Source: Halopenitus salinus (GTDB taxonomy: Archaea > Halobacteriota > Halobacteria > Halobacteriales > Haloferacaceae). From it: 64,000 nt of DNA. Positions 40,861 through 49,559 of this stretch are shown here, one piece after another. The notes below the pieces were generated by a model. The model saw only the letters and a list, made by a program, of their open reading frames with translations. It had not been told where the DNA came from and did not search any database. The DNA is taken from positions 62,001 through 126,000 of the forward strand of contig NZ_JBHSXL010000006.1 in NCBI RefSeq assembly GCF_042662125.1. The letters run 5' to 3'. Both the position numbers and the translations under genes were made by a program. The stretch's first letter is position 1. Each line of letters begins with the position of its first letter.

Positions 40861-41703
40861 TCACCGCTCGCGAACGACGACGAACTCGGCGAGGTCGCGG
40901 AGGTACTGCATCGCCTCCGTGTCGGGGAGGTCGGTCGCATCGAGCGCCGAGAGGGCCGCGTCCGACTGCGCCCGTGCCTCCTCGTTGGCCTCCGCCGGCG
41001 TGAGTCGGGTGACCTGGACGACGGAGGGCCGGTCCATCTCCGCGTCCTGGCCGGTCGGCTTGCCGAGCGCGTCCGGGTCGGCGGTCGCATCGAGTACGTC
41101 GTCGCGCATCTGGAAGGCGACGCCGACGCGCTCGGCGTATTCCCCGAACGACTCCACCACGAACGGGTCGGCCGCCGCGGCGACCGCGCCGAGTTCCGCC
41201 GCGGCTCGAAAGAGCGCCCCCGTCTTCTTGCGCGCCAGCGACTTGTAGGCGGCCTCGTCGGTCGGCCGATCGACGAGCTCGACGGCCTCGCCCTCGCCGA
41301 GTTCGACCATCGCCTCCGCGACGATCCCCATGGCACGCTCGTTCGAGGAGAACAGCGCGAACGCCTCGCCGAGGAGGCCGTCGGAGGCGACGATGGCCGG
41401 ACCGTGACCGTACTCGGCCCACGCCGAGGGCGTTCCGCGACGGACCGCCGACCGGTCGATGATGTCGTCGACCACGAGCGAGGCGTTGTGAACCAGCTCG
41501 ATCCCGGCCGCGAAGTCGACGGCGTCGTCGGGGTCCCCCCCGACCGCCTCGCACGCGAGGATCGTCACCGCCGGTCGGACGCGTTTGCCGCCGGCGAGGA
41601 CGACGTGTTCGAGCTCCTCGCGAAGCTCCGGGGGCTCGATCCCCGCGATGACCTCCTCGAGCCGCTCGTCGACGAGCGCGACCCGACGTGGCAGGTACTC
41701 CAT
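40861..41703 (-). CDS. Geranylgeranyl/polyprenyl diphosphate synthase
   Basis: A 280-residue trans-isoprenyl diphosphate synthase for archaeal lipid side chains. First Asp-rich motif DDIID at 79-83 and second DDVLD at 201-205; GGKRVRP at 38-44 binds IPP. The residues four and five before the first motif are Ser75 and Ala74, both small, which fits C20 or C25 rather than C15 products. Length is normal. A 181-bp gap separates it from gfcR. Confidence 0.92.
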   Translation of the reverse strand: MEYLPRRVALVDERLEEVIAGIEPPELREELEHVVLAGGKRVRPAVTILACEAVGGDPDDAVDFAAGIELVHNASLVVDDIIDRSAVRRGTPSAWAEYGHGPAIVASDGLLGEAFALFSSNERAMGIVAEAMVELGEGEAVELVDRPTDEAAYKSLARKKTGALFRAAAELGAVAAAADPFVVESFGEYAERVGVAFQMRDDVLDATADPDALGKPTGQDAEMDRPSVVQVTRLTPAEANEEARAQSDAALSALDATDLPDTEAMQYLRDLAEFVVVRER

Positions 41704-41970
41704 CGATCACGATAACGGGGCGGCGGCGCAAAGGTGTGACGGAACGCGCCGAGGGCACGGGCGTCCCGCTCGTTTCGCGGGGCGGACGGCATCGTGTCGC
41801 TCGGATGGGCCGGCGACCGGTACGGGAGCGCGACGTGCCTGTCTCCTTCTCCGCGCCCGCGACGCTCCTCGAGATGTTGTCCTAGTAACACGGGGCGGTC
41901 CGCGAGTGGTAGGCGAGCGTCCAACGCCAAACGCGTAGCGGCCCCGGACGTCGAACGCGTAACGACCGCC

Positions 41971-42450
41971 TCAGACGTCGAACTCGTAGAGGTCGTCGCC
42001 GACGTGGTGGACCGACTCGACGACCTTCCCCTCCTCGCCGACCATCTCCCCGCCGTCGACGAGGGCGCGTCCGATCGCGAGCACCTTCCCGTGGGTCTCC
42101 TCGGCGACCGCCACGAGGTCGCCGGCCTCGATGTCGGAGTCGGCCTCGACGATTCCGGGCCGCATCACGTCGGCACCGTTCGAGACGAAGGAGATCGCGC
42201 CGGCGTCGACCGTGACGACCCCCGAGTCGGGATCGGTCGCGTTGGCGCCGCGGACCGTGAGGAACGGCTCGTCGTCGGCGTAGAAGACGAGCGGTTCGCC
42301 GTCGACGAGGACGAGATCGAACGGCGAGTCGACCAGCTCGACCAGCTCGAAGGCGTCGCCGTCGATCTCGACGCCGAGTCCCTCGGCGAGCGCCTCGCGG
42401 ATCGCGTCGATGTCGTCGCTGCGGAGGTGGTGACGGGATTTGATCTGCAT
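41971..42450 (-). CDS. PUA-domain RNA-binding protein
   Basis: A 159-residue protein: N-terminal domain MQIKSRHHLRSDDIDAIRE, then a PUA domain with GAISFVSNGADVMRPGIVEAD and GDLVAVAEETHGKVLAIGRAL. This pair is the arrangement of archaeal tRNA/rRNA-associated PUA proteins (MCT-1/Tma20-like). It probably binds RNA; enzymatic activity is absent. It diverges from ncsA across 133 bp. The upstream open frame is not used: the ATG matches the conserved N-terminus. Confidence 0.9.
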   Translation of the reverse strand: MQIKSRHHLRSDDIDAIREALAEGLGVEIDGDAFELVELVDSPFDLVLVDGEPLVFYADDEPFLTVRGANATDPDSGVVTVDAGAISFVSNGADVMRPGIVEADSDIEAGDLVAVAEETHGKVLAIGRALVDGGEMVGEEGKVVESVHHVGDDLYEFDV

Positions 42451-42583
42451 GTGCCCGGGTGGGACCGGCACGCGCATAAATCGTCCTGGTTCGGAGGGCG
42501 TGTATCCGACGGGGATCGCGGTGGGAGCACGCGCCGATCCGACCCCGAAACCCGTATCCCGCCGGGTCGACAACCAACTCGCG

Positions 42584-43606
42584 ATGGACTGCGACAAGTG
42601 CGGTGCCGACGCCGTCATGCACGCCGCCTACTCCGGCGCCCACCTCTGTGAGGACCACTTTTGCCGGTCGGTCGAAAAGCGCGTCCGCCGCCGGGTCCGC
42701 GAGGACTCCCTCCTCGATCCGGACGCGACGCCGGAGGACCCGGACCGGTGGGTGATCGGCCTCTCGGGCGGCAAGGACAGCGTCGTCCTCGCGTCGATCC
42801 TCGACGACACCTTCGGGCGGGACCCGCGCGTGGAGATGCTCGCGCTCACGATCCACGAGGGGATCGAGGGGTACCGCGACGAGAGCCTCGACGCCTGCGA
42901 GCGACTGGCCGAGGACCTGGGGATGCGCCACGAGGTCGTCTCCTACGCCGAGGAGTTCGGCGTCGAGATGGACGACGTCGTCGAGACGGACCCCGAGAAC
43001 ATGGCCGCCTGCGCCTACTGCGGGGTGTTCCGTCGCGACCTGCTCGAGACGTACGCCGAGGAGTTCGGCGCCGACAAGCTTCTCACCGGCCACAACCTCG
43101 ACGACGAGGCCCAGACCGCGCTCATGAACTTCCTCGAGGGCGACGTCCGACAGGTCGCGAAACACTTCGACGCGTCGCTCGGCCCCTTCGACGAGCGGGG
43201 GGCGGAAGCGAGCTCCGATGGAGGAACGACAAACGGCGGACACCGGGCGGAGTCGGACCACTTCGTCCCGCGCGCAAAGCCCCTCCGGGACGTCCCGGAG
43301 CGGGAGGTCGCCCTCTACTGTCACCTGCGGGATCTACCCGCACACATGGCGGAGTGTCCCCACGCCGAGGAGGCCTACCGCGGCGAGATCCAGTCCCTCC
43401 TCCACGATCTCGAGGAGTCCCACCCGGGAACGCGCCACTCGATCATGGCGGGCTACGAGGAGCTCGCGGGGATCGTCGCCGAGCGCTACCGCGAGGACGG
43501 CGACGACGAGGGGACCGCGCTCGGCGAGTGCGTCGAGTGCGGCTCGACCACCAGCCGCGAGGTCTGCCGGAAGTGCCGCCTGATCGAATCGATCGAGGCG
43601 GTCTGA
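42584..43606 (+). CDS. ncsA: tRNA 2-thiolation protein NcsA (Ncs6/TtuA family)
   Basis: A 340-residue PP-loop adenylyltransferase that thiolates U34 of tRNAs for Lys, Glu and Gln. The PP-loop SGGKDS is at 61-66; zinc-finger cysteines are Cys3, Cys6, Cys22, Cys27 at the N-terminus and CVECG ... CRKC at the C-terminus. Cys143 and Cys146 in CAYC and Cys246 form the Fe-S/catalytic cysteines. A hydrophilic insertion of about 25 residues (200-225) follows HFDASLG. In Haloferax NcsA works with SAMP2 and UbaA, both encoded in this window. The ATG at 42584 puts the CxxC motif at the usual position. Confidence 0.94.
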   Translation: MDCDKCGADAVMHAAYSGAHLCEDHFCRSVEKRVRRRVREDSLLDPDATPEDPDRWVIGLSGGKDSVVLASILDDTFGRDPRVEMLALTIHEGIEGYRDESLDACERLAEDLGMRHEVVSYAEEFGVEMDDVVETDPENMAACAYCGVFRRDLLETYAEEFGADKLLTGHNLDDEAQTALMNFLEGDVRQVAKHFDASLGPFDERGAEASSDGGTTNGGHRAESDHFVPRAKPLRDVPEREVALYCHLRDLPAHMAECPHAEEAYRGEIQSLLHDLEESHPGTRHSIMAGYEELAGIVAERYREDGDDEGTALGECVECGSTTSREVCRKCRLIESIEAV

Positions 43607-43674
43607 GTCGAGGCAGTCTGCAGGCGCCGACTCGACGCCCGCATCCTTTTAGGTGGACGCCTCCACCGGGGAGT

Positions 43675-44463
43675 ATGACGCGATCGGAGTCCGACGGACG
43701 GGCATCGACGGAAACGGGACGACTCGCGGGCGAGACGGTCGTCGTCACGGGGGCGAGCCGCGGGCTCGGCGCCTCGATGGCGAAGCGGTTCGTTCGAGAG
43801 GGCGCGAACGTGGTCCTCACCGCGCGCGGCGAGGCGGACCTCCGTGCGGTCGCCGACGAGGTGGCGGACGCTCCGGGCGAGACGCTCGTCGTCCCGGCCG
43901 ACGTCACCGACGAGGCGGCGGTCGAGGCGCTCGTCGCGCGGAGCCTCGAGACGTTCGGCGAGGTGACCGGACTCGTCAACAACGCCGGGATCGGGATGTT
44001 GAGCCTGTACGACGAGAAACGAGAGATCCTCGAGGTCGACCTCGAGGACTGGGAGGCGATCCTCTCTGTCAACCTCACGGGGGTGTTCCTCTGTGTCAAA
44101 CACGCGGTGCCGTCGATGATCGACGCCGGCGGCGGCAACGTGATCAACGTCTCCTCGGGACTGGGACGGCGGGCGTCGGCCGGGTGGGGACCCTACGTCG
44201 CCTCGAAGTGGGGACTCGAGGGATTCACCCGCACGCTCGCGGACGAGGTGGCCGACGACGGAGTGAACGTCAACTGTCTCGATCCGGGCGGCCGCGTCGA
44301 GACGCGGTTTTGGGACCACCTGCCCGAGAGCGAGCGAGACGGGGTGTTGGAACCCGACGTGATGGACGAGGCGGCGACGCGACTGCTCGCACAGGGACCG
44401 GACGGGATCACCCGCGAGTCGCTGGCCGCCGAGAAGTGGGAGAAACGGCTCGACGAGGCGTAA
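43675..44463 (+). CDS. Short-chain dehydrogenase/reductase
   Basis: A 262-residue classical SDR. NAD(P) motif TGASRGLG at 25-32, NNAGIG near 102, catalytic Ser160/161 (VSSGLG), Tyr174 and Lys178 (YVASK). Residues 1-18 are a polar extension common in halophilic SDRs. Substrate unknown; the resemblance is to 3-oxoacyl-ACP-reductase-like and glucose-dehydrogenase-like members. It lies 68 bp after ncsA and converges with the NMN adenylyltransferase gene. Confidence 0.92.
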   Translation: MTRSESDGRASTETGRLAGETVVVTGASRGLGASMAKRFVREGANVVLTARGEADLRAVADEVADAPGETLVVPADVTDEAAVEALVARSLETFGEVTGLVNNAGIGMLSLYDEKREILEVDLEDWEAILSVNLTGVFLCVKHAVPSMIDAGGGNVINVSSGLGRRASAGWGPYVASKWGLEGFTRTLADEVADDGVNVNCLDPGGRVETRFWDHLPESERDGVLEPDVMDEAATRLLAQGPDGITRESLAAEKWEKRLDEA

Positions 44464-44513
44464 GGATGGGCGTCACAGCGTGAGGAGCGGCAGTCGTAGC
44501 GTGAGGAGCGGCG

Positions 44514-45035
44514 TCACAGCGTCTCGCCGTTCGAGTCGGTCTCCGCGATCCGTCGGATGCGCGAGGCGCCGTCGATCTCCGAGATGACCTCGACGACCGC
44601 CGGCGGGACGAGGGCCTCCCAGTCGCGGTCGTGGATCATGCGCTCGCGCAGCTCGGCGCCCTCGAGGACGTCGCGTCGGAACATGGGGGACTGTCGAACC
44701 TCGACGCCGGCCTCCTCGAAGAGACGGATGACGAGGGGGTTGTTGGAGTAAGCCACCTGGAACCCCGGCGACATGCTCTGGACGTGGCTCACCCACACGG
44801 AGTTTCGGTCGAGGTCCTCGATCGGGACGACGTAGGTCGTGAGGTCGAGGTCCTCGACCGCCTTCGTCACCATCATCACCCGCTCGCCGGCCGTGAAGGG
44901 GTTTCGCGTGGTGTGGGAGTCGCCGGCCGAGCCGATCCCGAGCACGAGCTCGTCGATCTCCTCGGCGATCTCCTCGACCATGTGCAGGTGGCCGTCGTGG
45001 AACGGCTGGAAACGGCCGATATAGAACCCCCGCAT
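44514..45035 (-). CDS. nadM: Nicotinamide-nucleotide adenylyltransferase, archaeal type
   Basis: A 173-residue enzyme making NAD from NMN and ATP. The nucleotidyltransferase motif GRFQPFHDGHLH occupies residues 7-18, with GIGSAGDSHTTRNPFTAGERVMMV in the middle, characteristic of archaeal NadM. The second, ISTT-type motif is read as RDVLEGAELRERM-adjacent and is less clear. Preceded by a short gap with AT-rich TTTATAAAG at about 45059-45067, the likely TATA element. Length is normal. Confidence 0.94.
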   Translation of the reverse strand: MRGFYIGRFQPFHDGHLHMVEEIAEEIDELVLGIGSAGDSHTTRNPFTAGERVMMVTKAVEDLDLTTYVVPIEDLDRNSVWVSHVQSMSPGFQVAYSNNPLVIRLFEEAGVEVRQSPMFRRDVLEGAELRERMIHDRDWEALVPPAVVEVISEIDGASRIRRIAETDSNGETL

Positions 45036-45156
45036 GTCCGGACCTACCGAGGGGAGGATTTATAAAGCCGACGAGTCGTCGGTGATGGGACGAACGGTCG
45101 CCTCAGACGCTATATCGGCCGGTCATCCGGACGTCGGCGTCGATCGTCGGGGGAGA

Positions 45157-45166
45157 AAGTATATCA
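45157..45166 (+). promoter_or_regulatory. TATA-like box for lonB
   Basis: AAGTATATCA stands 40 bp before the LonB ATG, with a purine-poor spacer; a short leader is implied. Confidence 0.5.
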
Positions 45167-45205
45167 ATCGCCGTCGCCTGTTTTCGAATAGCGACGAACC
45201 ACCCT

Positions 45206-47548
45206 ATGAGCAACGAGAAGGACGACACGGAGCGCCCGAGCGACGAGGGAGCCAATCCCACGGATGGAACGGAGCCGGCCCCCGACGACGACCGCGAGAG
45301 CGGTGAGGCCGGATCCGGGACGTCCCCGACCGACTCCGAACCCGAGGGGTCGACGGATGAGCCGGCGGAAACGCCGGCCGACGACGCCACGGAGGCGGGA
45401 TCCGAGGAACGGAACGGCTCCGAGGGAGACCGGGTTGATCCCGAGCGGGACCCGGACGCACCCGATCGGAAACGGGGCGATCCGGACGACGACGGCGCGC
45501 TCACGGTAGCGCTCGCGGACGAACGGGACGCCGAGGAGGCGGTCCCCCGAGACGCGAGCGAAACGACGAACGAGGAGGACGGGACGGAAACGCCGGACAT
45601 CGAGGAGCTCGGAAGCTCCGTCGAGGTCCACGGCGCCGAGGTCGAAGAGGATCCCGACGAGGACGACCTGCTCGGCGGACTCAAGGTCGACTCCACGGAG
45701 GACATCGAGATCCCCGATCGGCTCGTCGACCAGGTGATCGGCCAGGAACACGCCCGCGACGTCATCATCAAGGCGGCCAAACAGCGCCGACACGTGATGA
45801 TGATCGGCTCGCCCGGCACCGGCAAGTCGATGCTCGCGAAGGCGATGGCCGAGATGCTGCCCAAAGAGGAGCTACAGGACGTTCTCGTCTACCACAACCC
45901 GGACGACGGGAACAATCCGAAGGTGCGGACCGTCCCGGCCGGCAAGGGCGAACAGATACTGGAGGCACACAGGGAGGAGGCCAGAAAGCGCAACCAGATG
46001 CGCAGCTTCCTCATGTGGATCATCATCGCGGTCGTGTTGGGCTACGCGCTCATCATCGCCGGACAGATCCTCCTCGGCATCATCGCGGCCGGCGTCATCT
46101 GGCTCGCGTTCCGGTACATGAACCGCGGGTCCGACGCCATGATCCCGAACCTCCTCGTGAACAACGCGGACACGAAGACCGCGCCCTTCGAGGACGCGAC
46201 GGGCGCCCACGCCGGCGCGCTGCTCGGCGACGTCCGCCACGACCCCTTCCAGTCCGGCGGGATGGAGACGCCGAGCCACGACCGCGTCGAGGCCGGCGCC
46301 ATCCACCAGGCGAACAAGGGCGTGTTGTTCATCGACGAGATCAATACCCTCGACATCCGGAGCCAACAGCACCTGATGACGGCGATCCAGGAGGGCGAGT
46401 TCTCCATTACGGGCCAGTCCGAGCGCTCCTCGGGCGCGATGGTCCAGACCGAACCCGTCCCGACCGACTTCGTGATGATCGCCGCCGGGAACCTCGACGC
46501 GATGGAGAACATGCACCCGGCGCTGCGCTCGCGCATCAAGGGCTACGGCTACGAGGTGTACATGGAGGACACGATCGAGGACACCCCCGAGATGCGCCGC
46601 AAGTACGCCCGCTTCGTGGCCCAGGAGGTCACAAACGACGGGCGGCTCCCCGAGTTCACGGCGGAGGCGATAGAGGAGGTCATCCTCGAGGCGAAACGCC
46701 GCGCCGGCCGAAAGGGCCACCTCACGCTCCTCTTCCGGAACCTCGGCGGCCTCGTTCGAGTGGCGGGCGACATCGCCCGCGGCGAGGGGGCCGACTACAC
46801 CACCCGCGACCACGTGCTCCAGGCGAAGGGACGCTCGCGGTCGATCGAACAGCAGCTCGCCGACGACTTCATCGAGCGCCGGAAGGACTACGAGCTGCAG
46901 GTCTCCGACGGCTACGTCGTCGGACGGGTCAACGGCCTCGCCGTGATGGGCGAGGACTCCGGGATCATGCTCCCGGTGATGGCCGAGGTCGCGCCCTCCC
47001 AGGGGCCGGGCGAGGTCATCGCGACCGGCCAGCTCAAGGAGATGGCCCAGGAGTCGGTCTCGAACGTCTCCGCGATCATCAAGAAGTTCTCCGACGAGAA
47101 CATCTCCGAGAAGGACATCCACATCCAGTTCGTCCAGGCCGGCCAGCAGGGCGTCGACGGCGACTCCGCGTCCATCACGGTCGCGACGGCCGTGATCAGC
47201 GCGCTTGAGGGCGTCGGCGTCGACCAGAGCCTGGCGATGACCGGCTCGCTTTCGGTCCGCGGCGACGTGTTGCCAGTCGGCGGCGTCACCCACAAGATCG
47301 AGGCCGCCGCCAAGGCGGGCTGCGACCGGGTCATCATCCCGGCCGCCAACGAACAGGACGTGATGATCGAGGACGAGTACGAGGAGATGATCGAGGTCAT
47401 CCCCGTCAGCCACATCAGCGAGGTCCTCGAGATCGCCATGGAGGGCGAACCCGAGACGGACTCGCTCGTCGACCGGCTGAAGTCGATCACGGGCTCCGCG
47501 CTCAAAGAGAAGGGCGTGGCGAACCCCTCGAACCCGAGCCCGCAGTAA
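45206..47548 (+). CDS. lonB: Archaeal LonB, membrane-anchored ATP-dependent protease
   Basis: A 780-residue AAA+ protease. About 160 N-terminal residues are an acidic, Asp/Glu-rich tail without fold, long for LonB. Walker A is GSPGTGKS and Walker B VLFIDEIN; the two transmembrane segments lie inside the AAA domain (MWIIIAVVLGYALIIAGQIL and GIIAAGVIWLAFRYM, residues about 270-307), which is the hallmark of LonB. The protease domain has the Ser of GDSASITVATAVISAL and the downstream lysine in EAAAKAGCDRVIIP, forming the Ser-Lys dyad. LonB is essential for membrane-protein turnover in Haloferax. Confidence 0.96.
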   Translation: MSNEKDDTERPSDEGANPTDGTEPAPDDDRESGEAGSGTSPTDSEPEGSTDEPAETPADDATEAGSEERNGSEGDRVDPERDPDAPDRKRGDPDDDGALTVALADERDAEEAVPRDASETTNEEDGTETPDIEELGSSVEVHGAEVEEDPDEDDLLGGLKVDSTEDIEIPDRLVDQVIGQEHARDVIIKAAKQRRHVMMIGSPGTGKSMLAKAMAEMLPKEELQDVLVYHNPDDGNNPKVRTVPAGKGEQILEAHREEARKRNQMRSFLMWIIIAVVLGYALIIAGQILLGIIAAGVIWLAFRYMNRGSDAMIPNLLVNNADTKTAPFEDATGAHAGALLGDVRHDPFQSGGMETPSHDRVEAGAIHQANKGVLFIDEINTLDIRSQQHLMTAIQEGEFSITGQSERSSGAMVQTEPVPTDFVMIAAGNLDAMENMHPALRSRIKGYGYEVYMEDTIEDTPEMRRKYARFVAQEVTNDGRLPEFTAEAIEEVILEAKRRAGRKGHLTLLFRNLGGLVRVAGDIARGEGADYTTRDHVLQAKGRSRSIEQQLADDFIERRKDYELQVSDGYVVGRVNGLAVMGEDSGIMLPVMAEVAPSQGPGEVIATGQLKEMAQESVSNVSAIIKKFSDENISEKDIHIQFVQAGQQGVDGDSASITVATAVISALEGVGVDQSLAMTGSLSVRGDVLPVGGVTHKIEAAAKAGCDRVIIPAANEQDVMIEDEYEEMIEVIPVSHISEVLEIAMEGEPETDSLVDRLKSITGSALKEKGVANPSNPSPQ

Positions 47549-47631
47549 TCCACGGCCGAGGGTCGAGCCGGGGTGGGCGGTGACCCCCGCCCGCGTCGGA
47601 ATCCGATCCGCGGTCGCGACCCACTCAACCG

Positions 47632-48549
47632 ATGTCGAACTGGACCGGCTTCGGCGCGGCGATCCTCGCCTTGACGCTCGTTCTTCTCGTCTTGACGCGC
47701 CGGTCACGGCGGGTGCTCGATCGGATCGCCGAGGACGGAGAGCGGAGTCGGTCACGGGCGAATTACCCGACCGATCCGGTGGAAAAAAGTCTCGACGGCG
47801 AACCGAGCGACGGGACGGCCGATCGCGAGGCTGACGACGCCGAACGAGGCCATCCGACAGACGGCGTCGAGCGAGACCATCCGACCGATGGCGTCGAGCG
47901 AGGTATCGACGACTCCGTCTCGACGCTGGCGCTTTTCGCGAACGTCACGATCACGCAGGCGCTGTTTTTCGCCGTCGTCGTCGCGATCGCGTGGGGCAGC
48001 GACGTCCCGGCGAGCGCGTTCGGCGTGGGACCGTGGGCGGGAGCCGGATCGGTGAGGGACCTCGCCGCGATCGGACGCGCGACGGGATACGGGTTCGCGG
48101 CCGGACTCGCGCTCTACGTGTTGGACGACCTGGCCGCGGCCCTCGCCGAACGGGCGGGATACGGCGCCCCGGATCGACTTCGAGAGACGCTCTCGCCCGC
48201 CACGCGCCGCGAGTGGGCGGCCCTGCTCGTCGTCGTGTTGCCCACGATCGCGGTCTTCGAGGAGACGCTTTTTCGCGGCGCGCTCGTCGGCGCGTTCGCG
48301 ATCGGATTCGGAATCGATCCGTGGCCGCTCGCGGTCGGGTCGTCGATCGCCTTCGGTCTCGGCCACGGAGCGCAGGGACGGGTTGGGATCGCCGTGACCG
48401 GCGTCCTCGGCGTCGCCCTCGCGGCGATGTTCATCGCGACCGGAAGCCTCCTCGCCGTCGTCGTCGCCCACTACGTGGTGAACGCGGCGGAGTTCCTGAC
48501 ACACGGGTGGTTCGGGACGGCACCCGGGGATCCGCTGCGGCCCGACTAG
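47632..48549 (+). CDS. CPBP-family intramembrane glutamic endopeptidase
   Basis: A 305-residue membrane protein of the CPBP/CAAX family. Catalytic motifs are EETLFR (Glu210, Glu211, Arg215), FGLGHG (His245) and HYVVN (His280, Asn284). About eight hydrophobic segments. Residues 40-95 are a hydrophilic insertion that includes a duplicated GHPTDGVERDHPTDGVER unit, encoded by a 30-bp repeat at 47848-47905. It may cleave membrane or prenylated substrates; none is indicated by the neighbours. Confidence 0.9.
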   Translation: MSNWTGFGAAILALTLVLLVLTRRSRRVLDRIAEDGERSRSRANYPTDPVEKSLDGEPSDGTADREADDAERGHPTDGVERDHPTDGVERGIDDSVSTLALFANVTITQALFFAVVVAIAWGSDVPASAFGVGPWAGAGSVRDLAAIGRATGYGFAAGLALYVLDDLAAALAERAGYGAPDRLRETLSPATRREWAALLVVVLPTIAVFEETLFRGALVGAFAIGFGIDPWPLAVGSSIAFGLGHGAQGRVGIAVTGVLGVALAAMFIATGSLLAVVVAHYVVNAAEFLTHGWFGTAPGDPLRPD

Positions 48550-48580
48550 GGTCGCTCGGACCCGATCACAGATCCGTCGA

Positions 48581-49552
48581 TCACAGAAGGCGGGCGCCGG
48601 CCTGATGGATCCGGGTGACGTCGGGGTCGTAGCCGGCGGCCGAGAGGCCGTCCCCGAGGGCGATTACGGTCCGACCGAGCATCCCCATCGCCGCCTCGCC
48701 GCCGGCGTCGTCGACGAGATCGATGGCCTCCGCGACCTCGGGAACGAGCAGTCCCGCCTCCCGGGCGAACCGCCGCGAGGACGCGAGAAGGGTCGAAAGC
48801 GTCGGGTCGTCCCGGAGGGTCGAGAGGGCGCGCTCGCCGGCGGCGGAGAGCCCGGCGGTGTCCTCCGAGAGGACCGCGGCGGTCGAGAGCTCGCCGAAGG
48901 AGACGTACTCGATCCGGCCGGTCGCGGGCACGCCGTCGAGCGACCCGTAGCCGGGCGCGCCGGGCTCGATCCGGATCGGAATCCCGCCGCGCGCCTGGGC
49001 GACGACGTCGCCCAGGCCGGTGCCCGCCTCCACCTCCGCGACGTGGGCGACGGCCACGAGTTCGTTCTCCGAACGCCCGCACGCGAAGGCGTCGTTGACG
49101 GCGAGGGCGGTCCCGAGCGCGGCCGCCCCCGAGACGCCGAATCCCGCCCCGACCGGGAGGTCGGTCTCGACCTCGACGCCTGCGGTCCGTGGGGTCGCAT
49201 CGAGCGCGGAAAGGACCGCCTCGACCGGTTCGATGTCGGCCCCCTCGCCGTTCAACCTGACGTCGATGGGGGACGGGTCCGTCGATCCGGATCGGGAGGG
49301 TAGTTCATCTCCATCGGCCGGCACGACGGAGACCTCGACGCCCTCGGCGAGCGCGATCCCGGCCCCGCGGGAGCCGGCGGATCGGGGGTTCTCGTCGGGA
49401 TGTGCGCTGAAGAACCCGGTCACGTGGCCCGGAACGAACGCGCGTGAGCTGGCGTCGGTCCCGGAGTCGACAGCTGAAGCACGGTCGACGGCGCCGACAC
49501 GGGGGTCGGCGTCCGTGGTCGAGGGATCGGTACCGCTCGGGTCGTCGGTCAT
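48581..49552 (-). CDS. Pantoate kinase (archaeal CoA pathway)
   Basis: A 323-residue GHMP kinase that phosphorylates pantoate to 4-phosphopantoate, the archaea-specific route to CoA. It reads FVPGHVTGFFSAHPDENPRSAGSRGAG near 38-64 and the ATP-loop PVGAGFGVSGAAALGTALAVNDAF near 145-168, followed by EVEAGTGLGDVVAQARGG. The N-terminal 37 residues are a low-complexity tail. The partner enzyme, phosphopantothenate synthetase, is at 58052. It starts 7 bp after the aspS stop and is probably in the aspS transcript. Confidence 0.93.
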   Translation of the reverse strand: MTDDPSGTDPSTTDADPRVGAVDRASAVDSGTDASSRAFVPGHVTGFFSAHPDENPRSAGSRGAGIALAEGVEVSVVPADGDELPSRSGSTDPSPIDVRLNGEGADIEPVEAVLSALDATPRTAGVEVETDLPVGAGFGVSGAAALGTALAVNDAFACGRSENELVAVAHVAEVEAGTGLGDVVAQARGGIPIRIEPGAPGYGSLDGVPATGRIEYVSFGELSTAAVLSEDTAGLSAAGERALSTLRDDPTLSTLLASSRRFAREAGLLVPEVAEAIDLVDDAGGEAAMGMLGRTVIALGDGLSAAGYDPDVTRIHQAGARLL

Positions 49553-49559
49553 GCCGCGA

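Noticed and set aside
41704..41970. Gap of 267 bp with frames on both strands
   Set aside because: The frames are short, Arg/Gly-rich and without start signals; a repeated GACGTCGAACGCGTAAC-like word is seen but too weak to call.
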